Below, in pieces: positions 20,700 to 29,660 of a DNA stretch of 64,000 nucleotides (positions are counted from its first letter, which is position 1; each line of letters begins with the position of its first letter). This stretch comes from Pomphorhynchus laevis (Eukaryota > Acanthocephala > Palaeacanthocephala > Echinorhynchida > Pomphorhynchidae). The stretch spans positions 1 to 64,000 of the forward strand of contig WNNJ02001899.1 in the NCBI GenBank assembly GCA_012934845.2. The letters run 5' to 3'. Both the position numbers and the translations under genes were made by a program. Under the pieces are notes generated by a model. It did no database searches. It saw nothing but the letters and a program-made list of their open reading frames with translations, and was not told the origin of the DNA.

Positions 20700-20790
20700 A
20701 CAATTTTAAATTCTTTAATCGTTGAAGTAATCGTTGTAATCGATATAATCGTTGTAAACGTTGTAATCGTAGCAATCGTAGTAATCGTAG
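20700..20790. repeat. Short repeat (GTAATCGTT-like)n in LINE A 5' end
   Basis: About nine imperfect copies of a 9-10 bp unit such as AATCGTTGT and AATCGTAGT. It lies between LINE A ORF1 and the LINE B junction, so it is either LINE A's 5' UTR repeat or filler made at insertion. Confidence 0.7.
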
Positions 20791-20818
20791 TTTTCATATA
20801 TAAAACTACGATTACTAC
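20778..20818. repeat. 17-bp perfect hairpin at LINE A/LINE B junction
   Basis: GTAGTAATCGTAGTTTT (20778-20794) is followed after CATATAT by its exact reverse complement (20802-20818). Adjacent TATATAGTTATA units repeat up to 20860. Confidence 0.9.
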
Positions 20819-20843
20819 GTAGTTTTATATATAGTTATACATT

Positions 20844-22592
20844 TTATATATAGTTATATATTTCCTGCAAAGAATCTTCTCTTTTTATCCACATGCTCAG
20901 CGCATTCTGGAAAGATTTGTACTGTGCCATAGACACGATCGAATTCGGCAATAGGTTCCATAGGTTTACCGCTCTGTGAGATAATCGCAAGTATCTATGA
21001 CATTTCCCGTGTGATTGCACAACAACTGATAAAGAGTGTCCTCTGTGGCTCGGGCGATCATTTAGAATAACGGATTCCGATGGATAACCAGGAAAAACAT
21101 GGATCATTCGCCATAACTGTAATAAATCATTGTACACATATCTCTTGTAAACTGAAGTAATATTTAGTTGGTTTAGTCTATCACAGTAGGCGATGTTCCG
21201 AAGACCAGAACATAGCTTGGAAAATCGGCGAAGAATCTTTTCTAATTGGTTTATTTCACCACGCGTAGAAGGAAAAGTCGCCGGCGAAGCATAATCAATG
21301 ATTGGTCTGATCAACGCCTTATATAATAGTGAGAACTGAGACGGTGGAAGCGAACTAAAGGTATTTTTGATCATGTAAATAATTTTTCTCGACATGTTGC
21401 AAATATTTTCAGTATTGAGGTCGGTTTTAAACGAATTCTGAACAATTATCCCAAGATCTTTTGTGTATGAATTTGTGGGAATAATCTCACCGCAAACAGA
21501 ATAATCATTTGGTAAATCACTACGACCAAATCTGAGGTGGACACATTTAGTAATATTAATCATGATTCCGGTCAGTTCGCTCCATCTATTAACCATATTT
21601 ATGTCATCTTGTAAGTGCTGCATATCGGCATAGCATGTAATGACATTCCATATTTTAAGATCATCCGCGAATGCTAATTTTTTACATTTTAGAGAGCGTA
21701 GCAAACTATTCAGAAATATGACGAATAATAATGGACCCAACACCGATCCCTGAGGAACACCCATTGATAAATTTGACGGTCTAGATAGACAATTTCCAAC
21801 TCGAACTCTGAAAGAACGATCATATAGGAAAGCGTGAATCCATCGAATAATAGAAATTTTAATTCCGTAATCTGCAAGAGCCTCAATCAACATATTGTGG
21901 GGAACTCTATCAAAGGCCCGACTGAAGTCGAAATACACGACATCAACTGCATTACCCTGCGCAACTGCATCAACCCATGCTTCGCGTGCACATAAAAGAT
22001 TAGACATGCAATAACGACCAGGACGAAAACCATGTTGCGAATTATCTAACAAGTTCGATGATTCAAGATAGGATAGTAATCGCTGATACAATATGCGCTC
22101 TAACATCTTACATACGACACTTGTAAGGCTTATTGCTCTATAATTTTCAGGATTGTGACGATCTCCTTTTTTGTGGACTGGCACTACAGTGGCGATTTTC
22201 CAATCTAATGGTAGAATTGACTTAGCTAGTGATAGTTGAAACAAATAAGCTAACGGTGAAGCAATAAATGTAGATAATATCTTTAGTATCTGGGGATGTA
22301 ATCCATCCGGACCAGGTGATGAATGTCGTAAAGAATTTAACTCACTATAAACCTCCTCGGTAGTGACATCAAAATAACTTCGTGAATGACTTACACGAGA
22401 TTGCTGGTTAATTTCTGTGTTATTAGTTACGAGTTGAAAAGTCGACGCAAACGTGTCGGCTACATCTTGAGGCGATGTGATAAAGTTATCATTAATACGA
22501 AGAGACGAAATCGCAGGAGGAATTGTCCTATTTCTACGTATGTGAGCCCAAAATCGTTTTGGTGCACTATGAAAGTCCGCAGCTATTGTCAT
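20844..22592 (-). CDS. LINE B ORF2, reverse transcriptase part (582 aa)
   Basis: RT and C-terminal half of ORF2. Starts MTIAADFHSAPKRFWAHIRR (end of the linker), then PVHKKGDRHNPENYRAISL, QHGFRPGRY, YFDFSRAFDRVPH (motif A), GVPQGSVLGPLLF (motif B) and FADDLKIW (motif C, about 21648-21671), then KDLGIIVQNSF and a C-terminal region ending at YNYI. All catalytic residues are intact. It is joined to the endonuclease ORF by a 4-base ATGA overlap (22589-22592), so either one base was lost or gained or the two parts are translated by stop-start coupling. Simple frameshift decay is likelier, because LINE A encodes both in one frame. Confidence 0.85.
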   Translation of the reverse strand: MTIAADFHSAPKRFWAHIRRNRTIPPAISSLRINDNFITSPQDVADTFASTFQLVTNNTEINQQSRVSHSRSYFDVTTEEVYSELNSLRHSSPGPDGLHPQILKILSTFIASPLAYLFQLSLAKSILPLDWKIATVVPVHKKGDRHNPENYRAISLTSVVCKMLERILYQRLLSYLESSNLLDNSQHGFRPGRYCMSNLLCAREAWVDAVAQGNAVDVVYFDFSRAFDRVPHNMLIEALADYGIKISIIRWIHAFLYDRSFRVRVGNCLSRPSNLSMGVPQGSVLGPLLFVIFLNSLLRSLKCKKLAFADDLKIWNVITCYADMQHLQDDINMVNRWSELTGIMINITKCVHLRFGRSDLPNDYSVCGEIIPTNSYTKDLGIIVQNSFKTDLNTENICNMSRKIIYMIKNTFSSLPPSQFSLLYKALIRPIIDYASPATFPSTRGEINQLEKILRRFSKLCSGLRNIAYCDRLNQLNITSVYKRYVYNDLLQLWRMIHVFPGYPSESVILNDRPSHRGHSLSVVVQSHGKCHRYLRLSHRAVNLWNLLPNSIVSMAQYKSFQNALSMWIKREDSLQEIYNYI

Positions 22593-23752
22593 TTCGTAGT
22601 TAAATTTTTTGCGTTTTTAAGCTTTTCGAAAACGTTACGACAATTGACGTATTCCTGTCGATAAGTATTGTCCTTGCAGCTTAATTTAAACAGTCGGTTT
22701 CTTCGTCTTAGTTCTGATTTAAGTTCTCTATTAAACCACGGAGGATTCACTTTTTTATTTTTATGCACGATCTTGGTAGGAACATATTTTTCTATTATTT
22801 CACACATTGCTGAACGGAAAACCTTCCAACAATCTTCAACATCGTCGCTAGCGCCTACAAAGTTCATAGTCGATGCTGCTTGATGAATTTTACACTGATC
22901 CGCATGATACCAACAATGCTTGAAGATTTTAGTTTCGACTTCGTCAATAATATTATTTGAAATCCCTGAGAAGTGAAAAAGCAATACACAATGATCACTA
23001 ACTCCTATGGGTGCTTCATGCATAATGTCACGCACATCTGTTAATGATTTAGATAAAATTAAATCTAACAAAGAACTTTGATCATTCATAATCCTAGTTG
23101 GTGCTGATACATGCTGAACAAGAAGTAGGCTATCTAACAGAAAATTCCACAAGTCATGATCTAGTTTATTAGAAGATGTTATTCCTGAATGAGGATCATC
23201 CATATTGATGCTGGAAATATTGAAGTCTCCTAAACAGAGGAACCGGTCACCCATTGCTGCCTTTGTCAAAATATCTGAGAATTCCTTAGTGAGAATGAAG
23301 CTACATGGAGATCTATAACATAGTGCAATAGTAACTTTATTTCTTACATGGGATAGACTCGCCACCATCAGTTCACAAGTACCATATGTGTCAGTATAAC
23401 ATTCAAAATCGTCAACACCTATACATTGATCGACATAAAGTGCAACACCGCCTCCTCGTCGAACTTTACGATCAACCCTGATGATATAATACCCATCCAC
23501 AGCTACCATACTATCAGCAATATCATGATTCAGCCAAGTTTCGGTAACTGCAATTATTTGAGGTTTATATGTAAAGAATCTGTTCCGAAATTCGTCAATC
23601 TTCGATACTATACTACGAATATTTGTGTAAGCGACGTTAATAATTGGAGTTGAGCATTTACTAGTTTCTGCGTTTATATATAGTCCAGTAGGAAATATAT
23701 CTAACGAGGATGGATCAATACCTAAGCAATTAACGGACCGATTGGATTCCAA
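22589..23752 (-). CDS. LINE B ORF2, APE endonuclease part (387 aa)
   Basis: N-terminal half of ORF2: about 38 leading residues, then the endonuclease with INVAYTNIRS (N-x-R), VTETWLNHD, GGGVALYVD, LCLGDFNISSINMDD and PIGVSDHCVLL, all catalytic blocks intact. A basic linker (KVNPPWFNRELKSELRRRNR) follows. The first Met lies within ORF1: ORF1 ends at 23722 and this frame starts at 23752, overlapping by 31 bases in another frame. It stops at the ATGA junction with the RT part. Confidence 0.85.
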   Translation of the reverse strand: MESNRSVNCLGIDPSSLDIFPTGLYINAETSKCSTPIINVAYTNIRSIVSKIDEFRNRFFTYKPQIIAVTETWLNHDIADSMVAVDGYYIIRVDRKVRRGGGVALYVDQCIGVDDFECYTDTYGTCELMVASLSHVRNKVTIALCYRSPCSFILTKEFSDILTKAAMGDRFLCLGDFNISSINMDDPHSGITSSNKLDHDLWNFLLDSLLLVQHVSAPTRIMNDQSSLLDLILSKSLTDVRDIMHEAPIGVSDHCVLLFHFSGISNNIIDEVETKIFKHCWYHADQCKIHQAASTMNFVGASDDVEDCWKVFRSAMCEIIEKYVPTKIVHKNKKVNPPWFNRELKSELRRRNRLFKLSCKDNTYRQEYVNCRNVFEKLKNAKNLTTK

Positions 23753-24183
23753 CGTACAAATGGCTTTCTTCGAACCACACGAAAATTTCTTATTGTCAAG
23801 TCCTTTTCACCAGAAGCATTCCTGGTCTTTAGCTCTTCCCAAGCTTGATGTCGCATCTTACGATCCTGAATGCTGAGATCCTTAAAGATTTTAGTAGTTT
23901 GACCTTTTAATTTATACCCTCTGCGTAAGATCTCGTTAACATTGTCGGACGATTTACATACCACTTTCAATAAGCGTGGACGTTCTTCATTTTTCTTACC
24001 TAACCTGAACAATGAGTTCACTAGAAGAGATGAGGCTATAGATTCCTCACCTGAAGTAAATATTTTTGATAATACTTCCCGAACTCTACTCACGTCATGA
24101 TCAATACGTAGCTGAGGCTCCGAAGAGTTAGATTCCGGTATATTAGCAAAGATTACGCACCGATCTCGGTTTTCGCCACGCAT
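23722..24183 (-). CDS. LINE B ORF1, C-terminal part (153 aa)
   Basis: The RNA-binding-type C-terminus of ORF1: NRDRCVIFANIPESNS, RPRLLKVVCKSSDNVNEIL, KIFKDLSIQDRKMRHQAW and NFRVVRRKP, matching LINE A ORF1 block by block. It is separated from the N-terminal part by a frame change at a run of nine A (minus strand) near 24216-24224, so the original ORF1 was continuous. The indicated Met is internal. Confidence 0.75.
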   Translation of the reverse strand: MRGENRDRCVIFANIPESNSSEPQLRIDHDVSRVREVLSKIFTSGEESIASSLLVNSLFRLGKKNEERPRLLKVVCKSSDNVNEILRRGYKLKGQTTKIFKDLSIQDRKMRHQAWEELKTRNASGEKDLTIRNFRVVRRKPFVRWNPIGPLIA

Positions 24184-24224
24184 TCGCGCATTAATATCTT
24201 GCGGTTGTGCTAATGTTTTTTTTT

Positions 24225-24866
24225 CTAGCCGTTTCCTGATTTATGTACGGAAAATTCTCCGACATTTGCAACCATCACTGACGATTTAGACATTGAATTA
24301 ATATCCCTAGGATGATCTTTATAGTTGGATCCACCAAGTTTGGAATCAAGTTGCAAATTTTGTTGACCAATACTGGATGAACTTCGAAAATGACGTCCTT
24401 TAATATTCTTCCATACCCGTGTAGAGTGAGTTTGTGGGGTAATATTGGATATTTGATTGATATGATGATTGCTAGTGGAATTTTGCAATATCACATTCCC
24501 TGTTGTACGCTGATCCATTATGCAATCGCTTACTTCGAGTCTCTTGTTGTGAACATTTACAATTGACCCACTAGAATGCACAGTTGAATTTGATAAAACA
24601 GGAGTGCTGTTATTGAATGTATTTGTTAATGCATCCTTGAAATTCATGTTGCACTGGCAATGATTTATATTTTGAATTGCTTTTCTTAAAACACTTATTT
24701 CCTCTTCATGTGATTGAATGCGCAGGGAAGCACAAAACCCACACATAAATGACCCACTAGAATTATCATTTGAATCAGTAGCGATTGTAATAGTCCACCA
24801 GCGTCGACAATCATCAGAGTCACAATGTACTTGATAACTTGTAGATTTAACCTTCTTGTTCTTCAT
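24225..24866 (-). CDS. LINE B ORF1, N-terminal PHD-like part (213 aa)
   Basis: Starts MKNKKVKSTSYQVHCDSDDC: the PHD-like zinc finger with C-x4-C...SFMCGFCASL, then a helical segment (HEEEISVLRKAIQNI) and a Ser/Asn-rich linker. It stops with TAG right before an A9 run on the minus strand; the C-terminal part resumes in another frame 41 bases on. A single indel at the homopolymer is the simplest explanation. Confidence 0.75.
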   Translation of the reverse strand: MKNKKVKSTSYQVHCDSDDCRRWWTITIATDSNDNSSGSFMCGFCASLRIQSHEEEISVLRKAIQNINHCQCNMNFKDALTNTFNNSTPVLSNSTVHSSGSIVNVHNKRLEVSDCIMDQRTTGNVILQNSTSNHHINQISNITPQTHSTRVWKNIKGRHFRSSSSIGQQNLQLDSKLGGSNYKDHPRDINSMSKSSVMVANVGEFSVHKSGNG

Positions 24867-24895
24867 AATAGTACGAAAACAATCAAACTGTGTAT

Positions 24896-25290
24896 ATTAA
24901 TTTGTAAGTAGTTAATAGGTATATAGATAGTTTAAACATCGTACATTTATAGTTGACAGTTCCCTGTTTTGTACATTTTGATAATTCTGGTTTGGTGCTT
25001 TCATGAAGCTTTGGCTATTGATCTTCGGATTTTAAATATTAAATTTATTAATTGTAATTAACTTGAACACTTATAACTTTTTCTTCATGTGATTATTTTT
25101 CTTCATTTTAATTATTAAATATGATTAATTAATTCTATTTCATTGGTATTAAATTTAAACTTAAATTTTAATTCAAGAGTTACTTTAAATGTCTTTTTGA
25201 TTAACAAAATATTTATAGTACGAAATACTCTTAAATTACAGTTTCTTATTAATTATTGTTTAATATTTAATAAAAATATTATGTATTTGA
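24896..25290 (-). repeat. AT-rich stretch with dispersed repeat, copy 4
   Basis: No gene. 25100-25290 shares blocks with the copies near 5.5, 7.3 and 12.8 kb in inverted order (AATTCAAGAGTTACTTTAAA, TTAACAAAATATTTATAGTA, CGAAATACTCTTAAATTACA). 24896-25100 is probably flank plus the 5' end of LINE B. Confidence 0.5.
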
Positions 25291-25592
25291 TTGCATCTGT
25301 GAGCTGAATTTTTTTCTGATTGTGACACAATATTATCCTCACAGATATTGATCCTATTTTTAATACAGCAGGACGCTATTAATCAGTCTAAGCGGATCTC
25401 GTCAGCTGCTGACCCATACCTGTCTTTCACCTTTTGACCCTTATCATCTGCTTACTCCGTACACTAGTGCTGATTGTCTTTAAACTCAGTACGTCTGTAT
25501 CGTGATTCAACGCTACACCCACTAGCCTGGCTGCTTCAGTGATGTAGATATACATTTCTGTATATCATTGCTGATAAGACTGCGAGAAAAAA

Positions 25593-25967
25593 ATGTACAA
25601 CAGTGTAAAAGTGTCGGAGCATCAAAGCTCCCTCAATAATGCTCAAAACGGAATGGAAATAAATCTCAACTTAGACAATATACAGGTCTGTTCTTCGAAT
25701 ACAGCGTTCAAAGTAGGTGATTTATTATCAAACACCAACGAAGGGATAGGGGAGCTTCCCCCTATTCCCAAGGCAAAAAATCTAACGATTATAAAATTAC
25801 TAAAACCTATTGAACGACAAAATTTGTTTAACGTGTTTTTGCATGAATTTACAATATTTTACAAACACCGTATGTTATTCAACTCTATACGGTATTACGA
25901 ATCCGAAATCAAAATCACCAAAATACAATTTATCGCGAATACATACATACGATGTGCGAAAAAGTGA
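25593..25967 (+). pseudogene. Extra ORF1 N-terminus of LINE C
   Basis: An open stretch of 124 codons whose second half (GELPPIPKAKNLTIIKLLKP, ERQNLFNVFLHEF, RMLFNSIRYYESEIKI) repeats what follows at 26095-26265 (GVLPPYPSLRNLIIIKLAEP, GRHNLYNIFLRSF, RILFNTVRYYETEVKI). So the N-terminal ORF1 module occurs twice in tandem within copy 1. The first copy ends at a stop at 25965-25967. It may be the remnant of another copy or an internal duplication. Confidence 0.7.
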
Positions 25968-26082
25968 GTATCGGTGTTTCAAACAAATTTCAAATTCTAT
26001 CAAATATGGAACAGAATCCAGGTATTTCCAATGGAATTTTGACTGTAACAACACCCAAGGTAAGAGATTTGTTGTCTCATGA

Positions 26083-27165
26083 TCACGAGGGTAATGGGGT
26101 TCTTCCCCCATACCCAAGCTTAGAAATCTAATAATTATTAAATTGGCCGAGCCTGTTGGAAGACATAATTTGTACAACATTTTCCTGCGAAGCTTCGCAG
26201 AACAGTATAAAAATAGAATATTATTCAACACGGTAAGGTACTACGAGACCGAGGTTAAAATTTCTTTTACCACCTCTGATTTGGCTAATGCCTATAAAGA
26301 ATTTTTTAATAACAATCTTTCGAAGTTTGGTAGCCTGATTTCAAAGCCTATCATGGCTTCCTTGAAAATAATAAATCTTCCTCCTCACTTGGATCAAAAA
26401 GACATTGATGACCTTTAAGTACTTTTTAAAGTCTCTAATTTTCACCCCATTAAAGAAAAGAATGGACTACCTATTCCAATAGGTTTTGTCTCGGCTCCCA
26501 TCGACATTGCCGAGACGTTAACCAAAACGTCCTGCAACTCGTTTCTGGGTTTTAATTTAAAGTTCATTATTCTTGAAAATGATGATATGACCTTCCCCCA
26601 CTGCAATCTTTGTCATGGATGGGGGCACTGGGCCTCAATGTGTAAGTCAGAGAAGATCTGTGGCTACTGTTCCTCTAAAGAATGTATCGACATCGGGGGA
26701 CAATGTTCATCCACCCCGCGATGTGTTAACTGCTCTGGTCCACATCCATCCTGGTCCAGGAGATGTAAGGCTTTTAAAGCCTATCGTCTCAAATTCTGTT
26801 CTTCACGAACAGTTAAAACTCCTGCTAGCTATGCTGAAACCAGCGGTAGGATGTCTGACACGGACATCATACGTCTTTTCGATGCTCAAAAGCAAGCTAT
26901 CGTAGGATAAATGCAGCAACTAATCAACAGTCAGTTCGCACTGCTATATTCCTCTCCAATGATATCTCCAGCAACTATTCCAGAGTCAAAGAAACAAGGG
27001 GCTTCGGCCCACACCGTGCCTCCATTGAAGGTAGGCAGACTACACAAGGACAAGTCAAGGAAAGCCTCTACCACGGGAAATGAAGATATTGCCCGTGGGC
27101 AAGTGCCCACCCTGGAAGGAGTTAGTGGAGGGAAGGGCAACCCTTCCGCCCCTAGCTCTGTCTAA
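26083..27165 (+). pseudogene. LINE C copy 1 ORF1 (zinc-knuckle Gag-like protein)
   Basis: A single frame with two TAA codons (26416-26418 and 26908-26910). Order: LPPYPSLRNLIIIKL module, KFGSLISKPIMASLKIINLP (a segment that in copies 2-4 is ISKPIMA-like), GFVSAPIDIAETL, then zinc knuckles C-x2-C-x4-H-x4-C (CNLCHGWGHWASMC), CGYC..., and CVNCSGPHPSWSRRC. The C-terminus is Ser/Pro-rich with SGGKGNPSAPSSV at the end. By family it binds element RNA. The two stops would block full-length translation. Confidence 0.75.
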
Positions 27166-27199
27166 GGATGAGGTAATCCCACCCAGCTAACTCAACACA

Positions 27200-27829
27200 A
27201 TGCAGAGTACTCGTGAGCCTTTTTCACTGAATATCCTTCAGTGGAATTCGGGAGGTGCTTCTGCCCTTAGACTTTTATCTGGTAGAGATGCAGATGTTAT
27301 AGTCCTTCAGGAGACGCGGTCTATCCGTCTCCCCCAGGACATTACTCGATTTATCCCAAAGCAAATTTGTTCCCACTATACTCCGTACATAACCCCACCT
27401 CACTCCTCTTCTTCTCAAGGACTCTTGACCTTAGTTAAGTGCTCATTAAGATCCTCCCTCCTATTAAACTATTCATGTCCAGCCATGTCTTGTTTAGTAG
27501 TTTCACTCAGTAAGAACGGTAAACGCCTCAGTCTAGCCAATATCTACATTCGTCCAGGGGAGATTCACAAGAACCGTGACCTCCTGGATGGTATTATTGA
27601 CAGCGGCTATGACTTGATACTTGGAGACTTCAACGACAGAACTGGTCGTTGGATCAACGCAGCACTTCGCAGAGCTAAGAACGGTTATCTTATTCACAAA
27701 CCACCTTCCCCTACCTTTCATTGCACATCTACAAATTCTATCCTCGACATTTTACTGCTTCACTCGAGGTGGTTGTTAAAACCCTCTCTGCACGGAGCAG
27801 TCGCGCCAGCAATTGTCCACCTCTCATGA
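27200..27829 (+). CDS. LINE C copy 1 ORF2, APE endonuclease part (209 aa)
   Basis: APE-type endonuclease: FSLNILQWNSGGASAL (N-x-G), ADVIVLQETRS (catalytic Glu), SLANIYIRPGEIH, YDLILGDFNDRTGRW (GDFN) and SILDILLLH. It begins 34 bases after ORF1. The frame changes at about 27813-27829, where the next stretch overlaps by 17 bases, just before the SHDLIRW block (S-H-D, equivalent of SDH). One frame break therefore splits ORF2. Confidence 0.8.
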   Translation: MQSTREPFSLNILQWNSGGASALRLLSGRDADVIVLQETRSIRLPQDITRFIPKQICSHYTPYITPPHSSSSQGLLTLVKCSLRSSLLLNYSCPAMSCLVVSLSKNGKRLSLANIYIRPGEIHKNRDLLDGIIDSGYDLILGDFNDRTGRWINAALRRAKNGYLIHKPPSPTFHCTSTNSILDILLLHSRWLLKPSLHGAVAPAIVHLS

Positions 27830-29579
27830 CCTAATTCGTTGGAGAATTGAGGAAGATATGTTGCTTCGAAGAAGGTTTCACTTTGATCCAATCAGAGTGG
27901 CCTTCTTTCAAGCGGCTATCCAACTCTTTCCCAGAATAGGAAATGAGAGTCTGACCGAATTTAATACCTACCTCTTTTCGCAAGCTACCGCGATTTTATC
28001 GACCACCTATAAAGGTCGTATATACAATCCCACTCCGACAAAATTCAAGGTCCTACTGAAACTGCTTAACCTCCCTAATCTCTCTGTTTCCGCCAGACAG
28101 GCTCTCTCGAATGAATACTGGAGCACTAGATATAGGTTCCAGCTGAGTAGGGATAGGACGAGCATTGCTCGTCTTAATCCTTCTCAGTCTTCCTTTTGGA
28201 AGTTTTTCAAGAAAGAGAAGTTTGTTTGCTGGAAGGATAGGGCAGTGGGTTGGATAGGGAATGTAGGCCTTGATAAAGTTTTGGAGGAGTCACTAGCCCT
28301 ACACAACTATGGAGCCACTCAATCACCTCAACCAATCCCGCCTTGGTGTAACTTTAGGAGTAGGGATCTATCTGTTACGGATATCCTTAACTCATGGGGT
28401 CCACTCCCGGGCACCTCCAAATCCGTCGTTCCACTTTCTTCTCGGGTCTGTCAGCTTTTGACAGCTGATCAGAGAAGAGAGGTGACCGTAACAATGCTTT
28501 TAGCCACCACATCCGATGTAGCAGGCATCAATATTAGTAAGCGTGTTTTTATCCCTAAGAAAAAATCCTGCTCATGTCCTAAAGACCTGCGACCCATTTC
28601 GATTCAAAATTCCCTCGTGTCGATTTACGAAAAAGCGCTTGCGCGTAAAATCCGCGACTATATAAATAGGCGTAATTTGATCCCTCCAGGTTTTCATGGG
28701 TTCGTCAAAGGTCGCTCGGTCCATTCAGCAGTAGGTGAGGTGGAGCAGTTTTGTCGGGAGAATAGCCATCGCCTAGTTGTGGCTATTTTCCTTGACTTTT
28801 CTGCTGCATTTGACCGCATCTCTATTACTTTTGTGATCTCTTCTCTCAGGTCCCTCGGGTTGCCTGCGAGAATTGTGAACAGGGTGAAGATCCTGCTGTA
28901 CACCAAGCGGTTTTATTATGAAGACGACCCTGATGCGCGTCAGTTCTACCCTATTACGGGTGTGCCTCAAGGTTCACCTCTTTCTCCTATCTTATATCTT
29001 GCTGCCTCCATTAATCTATTCAAAATATTTAAACGCGAACAACGTCTTGTGGTGTATGCTGATGACACCACAGCCCTGTTCTCTGGACACAGATGCAAAG
29101 ACGTAGTCTTTGACATCAGCCGCTTCTTTTTAAGATTAAAAGACCAGTTACCCGTATCCAATCTTATTTTAAACTCCGCCAAATCGCAGGCGGTTGTCTT
29201 TCATGGCACCCCTGCAACAAAGCAGAAACTTAAGAGATTAGCACTCTCTGCACTCTCCTCCATATTTGCCTCTGAACCACTCCCCACCTTCTCAAGTCGA
29301 GTAAAATACCTGGGGTTCACCGTTACGGTGAACTGTATGGCGAAAGCTGACCTGGATAGACTTAAACGTATCCTGAAGAAAGCTGGGCGGTCTCTGAAAC
29401 GGGCTCAGCATTTGTCATTGAAAGAGAAAACCCAGGTGCGCCTTTGGGGTACCTGGGCTATCTCGGGACTAGTCTTCACAAGTGGACGTTTCCCAGAGCA
29501 AAGGCTAAGGTTTCTTAAGCTCCTCGCATCTCGTTTACCCAGCATAGTCTGCGCCGATTGGATTTATCGGGGAGGGTGA
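27813..29579 (+). CDS. LINE C copy 1 ORF2, reverse transcriptase part (588 aa)
   Basis: 588 open codons. It starts at MSTSHDLIRWRIEED (end of endonuclease), then a linker, RT fingers CPKDLRPISIQNSLVSIYEK, GFHGFVKGRSVHSAV, motif A FLDFSAAFDRISI, motif B GVPQGSPLSPILY, motif C VYADDTTALF (29055-29066 for YADD), and SRVKYLGFTVTVN after motif C. It ends at TGA just before the tRNA-like 3' UTR. All catalytic residues are intact; no RNase H domain. This is the best-preserved RT of the LINE C family in the window. Confidence 0.85.
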   Translation: MSTSHDLIRWRIEEDMLLRRRFHFDPIRVAFFQAAIQLFPRIGNESLTEFNTYLFSQATAILSTTYKGRIYNPTPTKFKVLLKLLNLPNLSVSARQALSNEYWSTRYRFQLSRDRTSIARLNPSQSSFWKFFKKEKFVCWKDRAVGWIGNVGLDKVLEESLALHNYGATQSPQPIPPWCNFRSRDLSVTDILNSWGPLPGTSKSVVPLSSRVCQLLTADQRREVTVTMLLATTSDVAGINISKRVFIPKKKSCSCPKDLRPISIQNSLVSIYEKALARKIRDYINRRNLIPPGFHGFVKGRSVHSAVGEVEQFCRENSHRLVVAIFLDFSAAFDRISITFVISSLRSLGLPARIVNRVKILLYTKRFYYEDDPDARQFYPITGVPQGSPLSPILYLAASINLFKIFKREQRLVVYADDTTALFSGHRCKDVVFDISRFFLRLKDQLPVSNLILNSAKSQAVVFHGTPATKQKLKRLALSALSSIFASEPLPTFSSRVKYLGFTVTVNCMAKADLDRLKRILKKAGRSLKRAQHLSLKEKTQVRLWGTWAISGLVFTSGRFPEQRLRFLKLLASRLPSIVCADWIYRGG

Positions 29580-29587
29580 GAGACCCC

Positions 29588-29660
29588 GGGTGGTTCAGTC
29601 GGAAAGCGGCGTGTTGGATCGGTTGGGGGCTCAGATTCCCGTGTATCTGTGGCCGTAGTT
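29588..29660 (+). other. tRNA-like block in LINE C copy 1 3' UTR
   Basis: Right after ORF2: TGGTTCAGTCGG (29591-29602, A-box-like) and GGGCTCAGATTCCC (29627-29640, B-box-like), about 25 bases apart. The same arrangement lies at 33555-33625, 37079-37140 and 60825-60885. This is too short for a tRNA gene. It is probably a structured 3' end recognised by the element's own RT, or a SINE-related tail. Confidence 0.5.

Larger units (their letters stand above)
16348..20845 (-). mobile_element. LINE A (CR1-like), both ORFs intact, nested in LINE B
   Basis: A full-length-looking LINE on the minus strand: 5' UTR about 20522-20840, ORF1 19277-20521, ORF2 16449-19205, 3' UTR, and an (AAT)n-type tail at 16348-16370. 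Both ORFs are free of stops, and the endonuclease and RT catalytic residues are present, so the copy could be active or was until recently. The 5' boundary is not exact: short repeats of TATATAGTTATA around 20825-20860 blur the target duplication. Confidence 0.85.
16212..24895 (-). mobile_element. LINE B (CR1-like), near full length, split by LINE A
   Basis: A minus-strand LINE with ORF1 (24866-23722, one break), ORF2 (23752-20844, one break) and a 3' UTR found at 16212-16347 beyond the nested LINE A. The uninterrupted join is seen in copy 2 at 6640-6680, where CACATATAGTTATATATTTC is continuous. ORF1 carries a PHD-like zinc finger and a C-terminal RNA-binding-type region; ORF2 carries APE endonuclease and RT. 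All catalytic blocks are present, with about two frame breaks, so it died recently. Confidence 0.85.
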
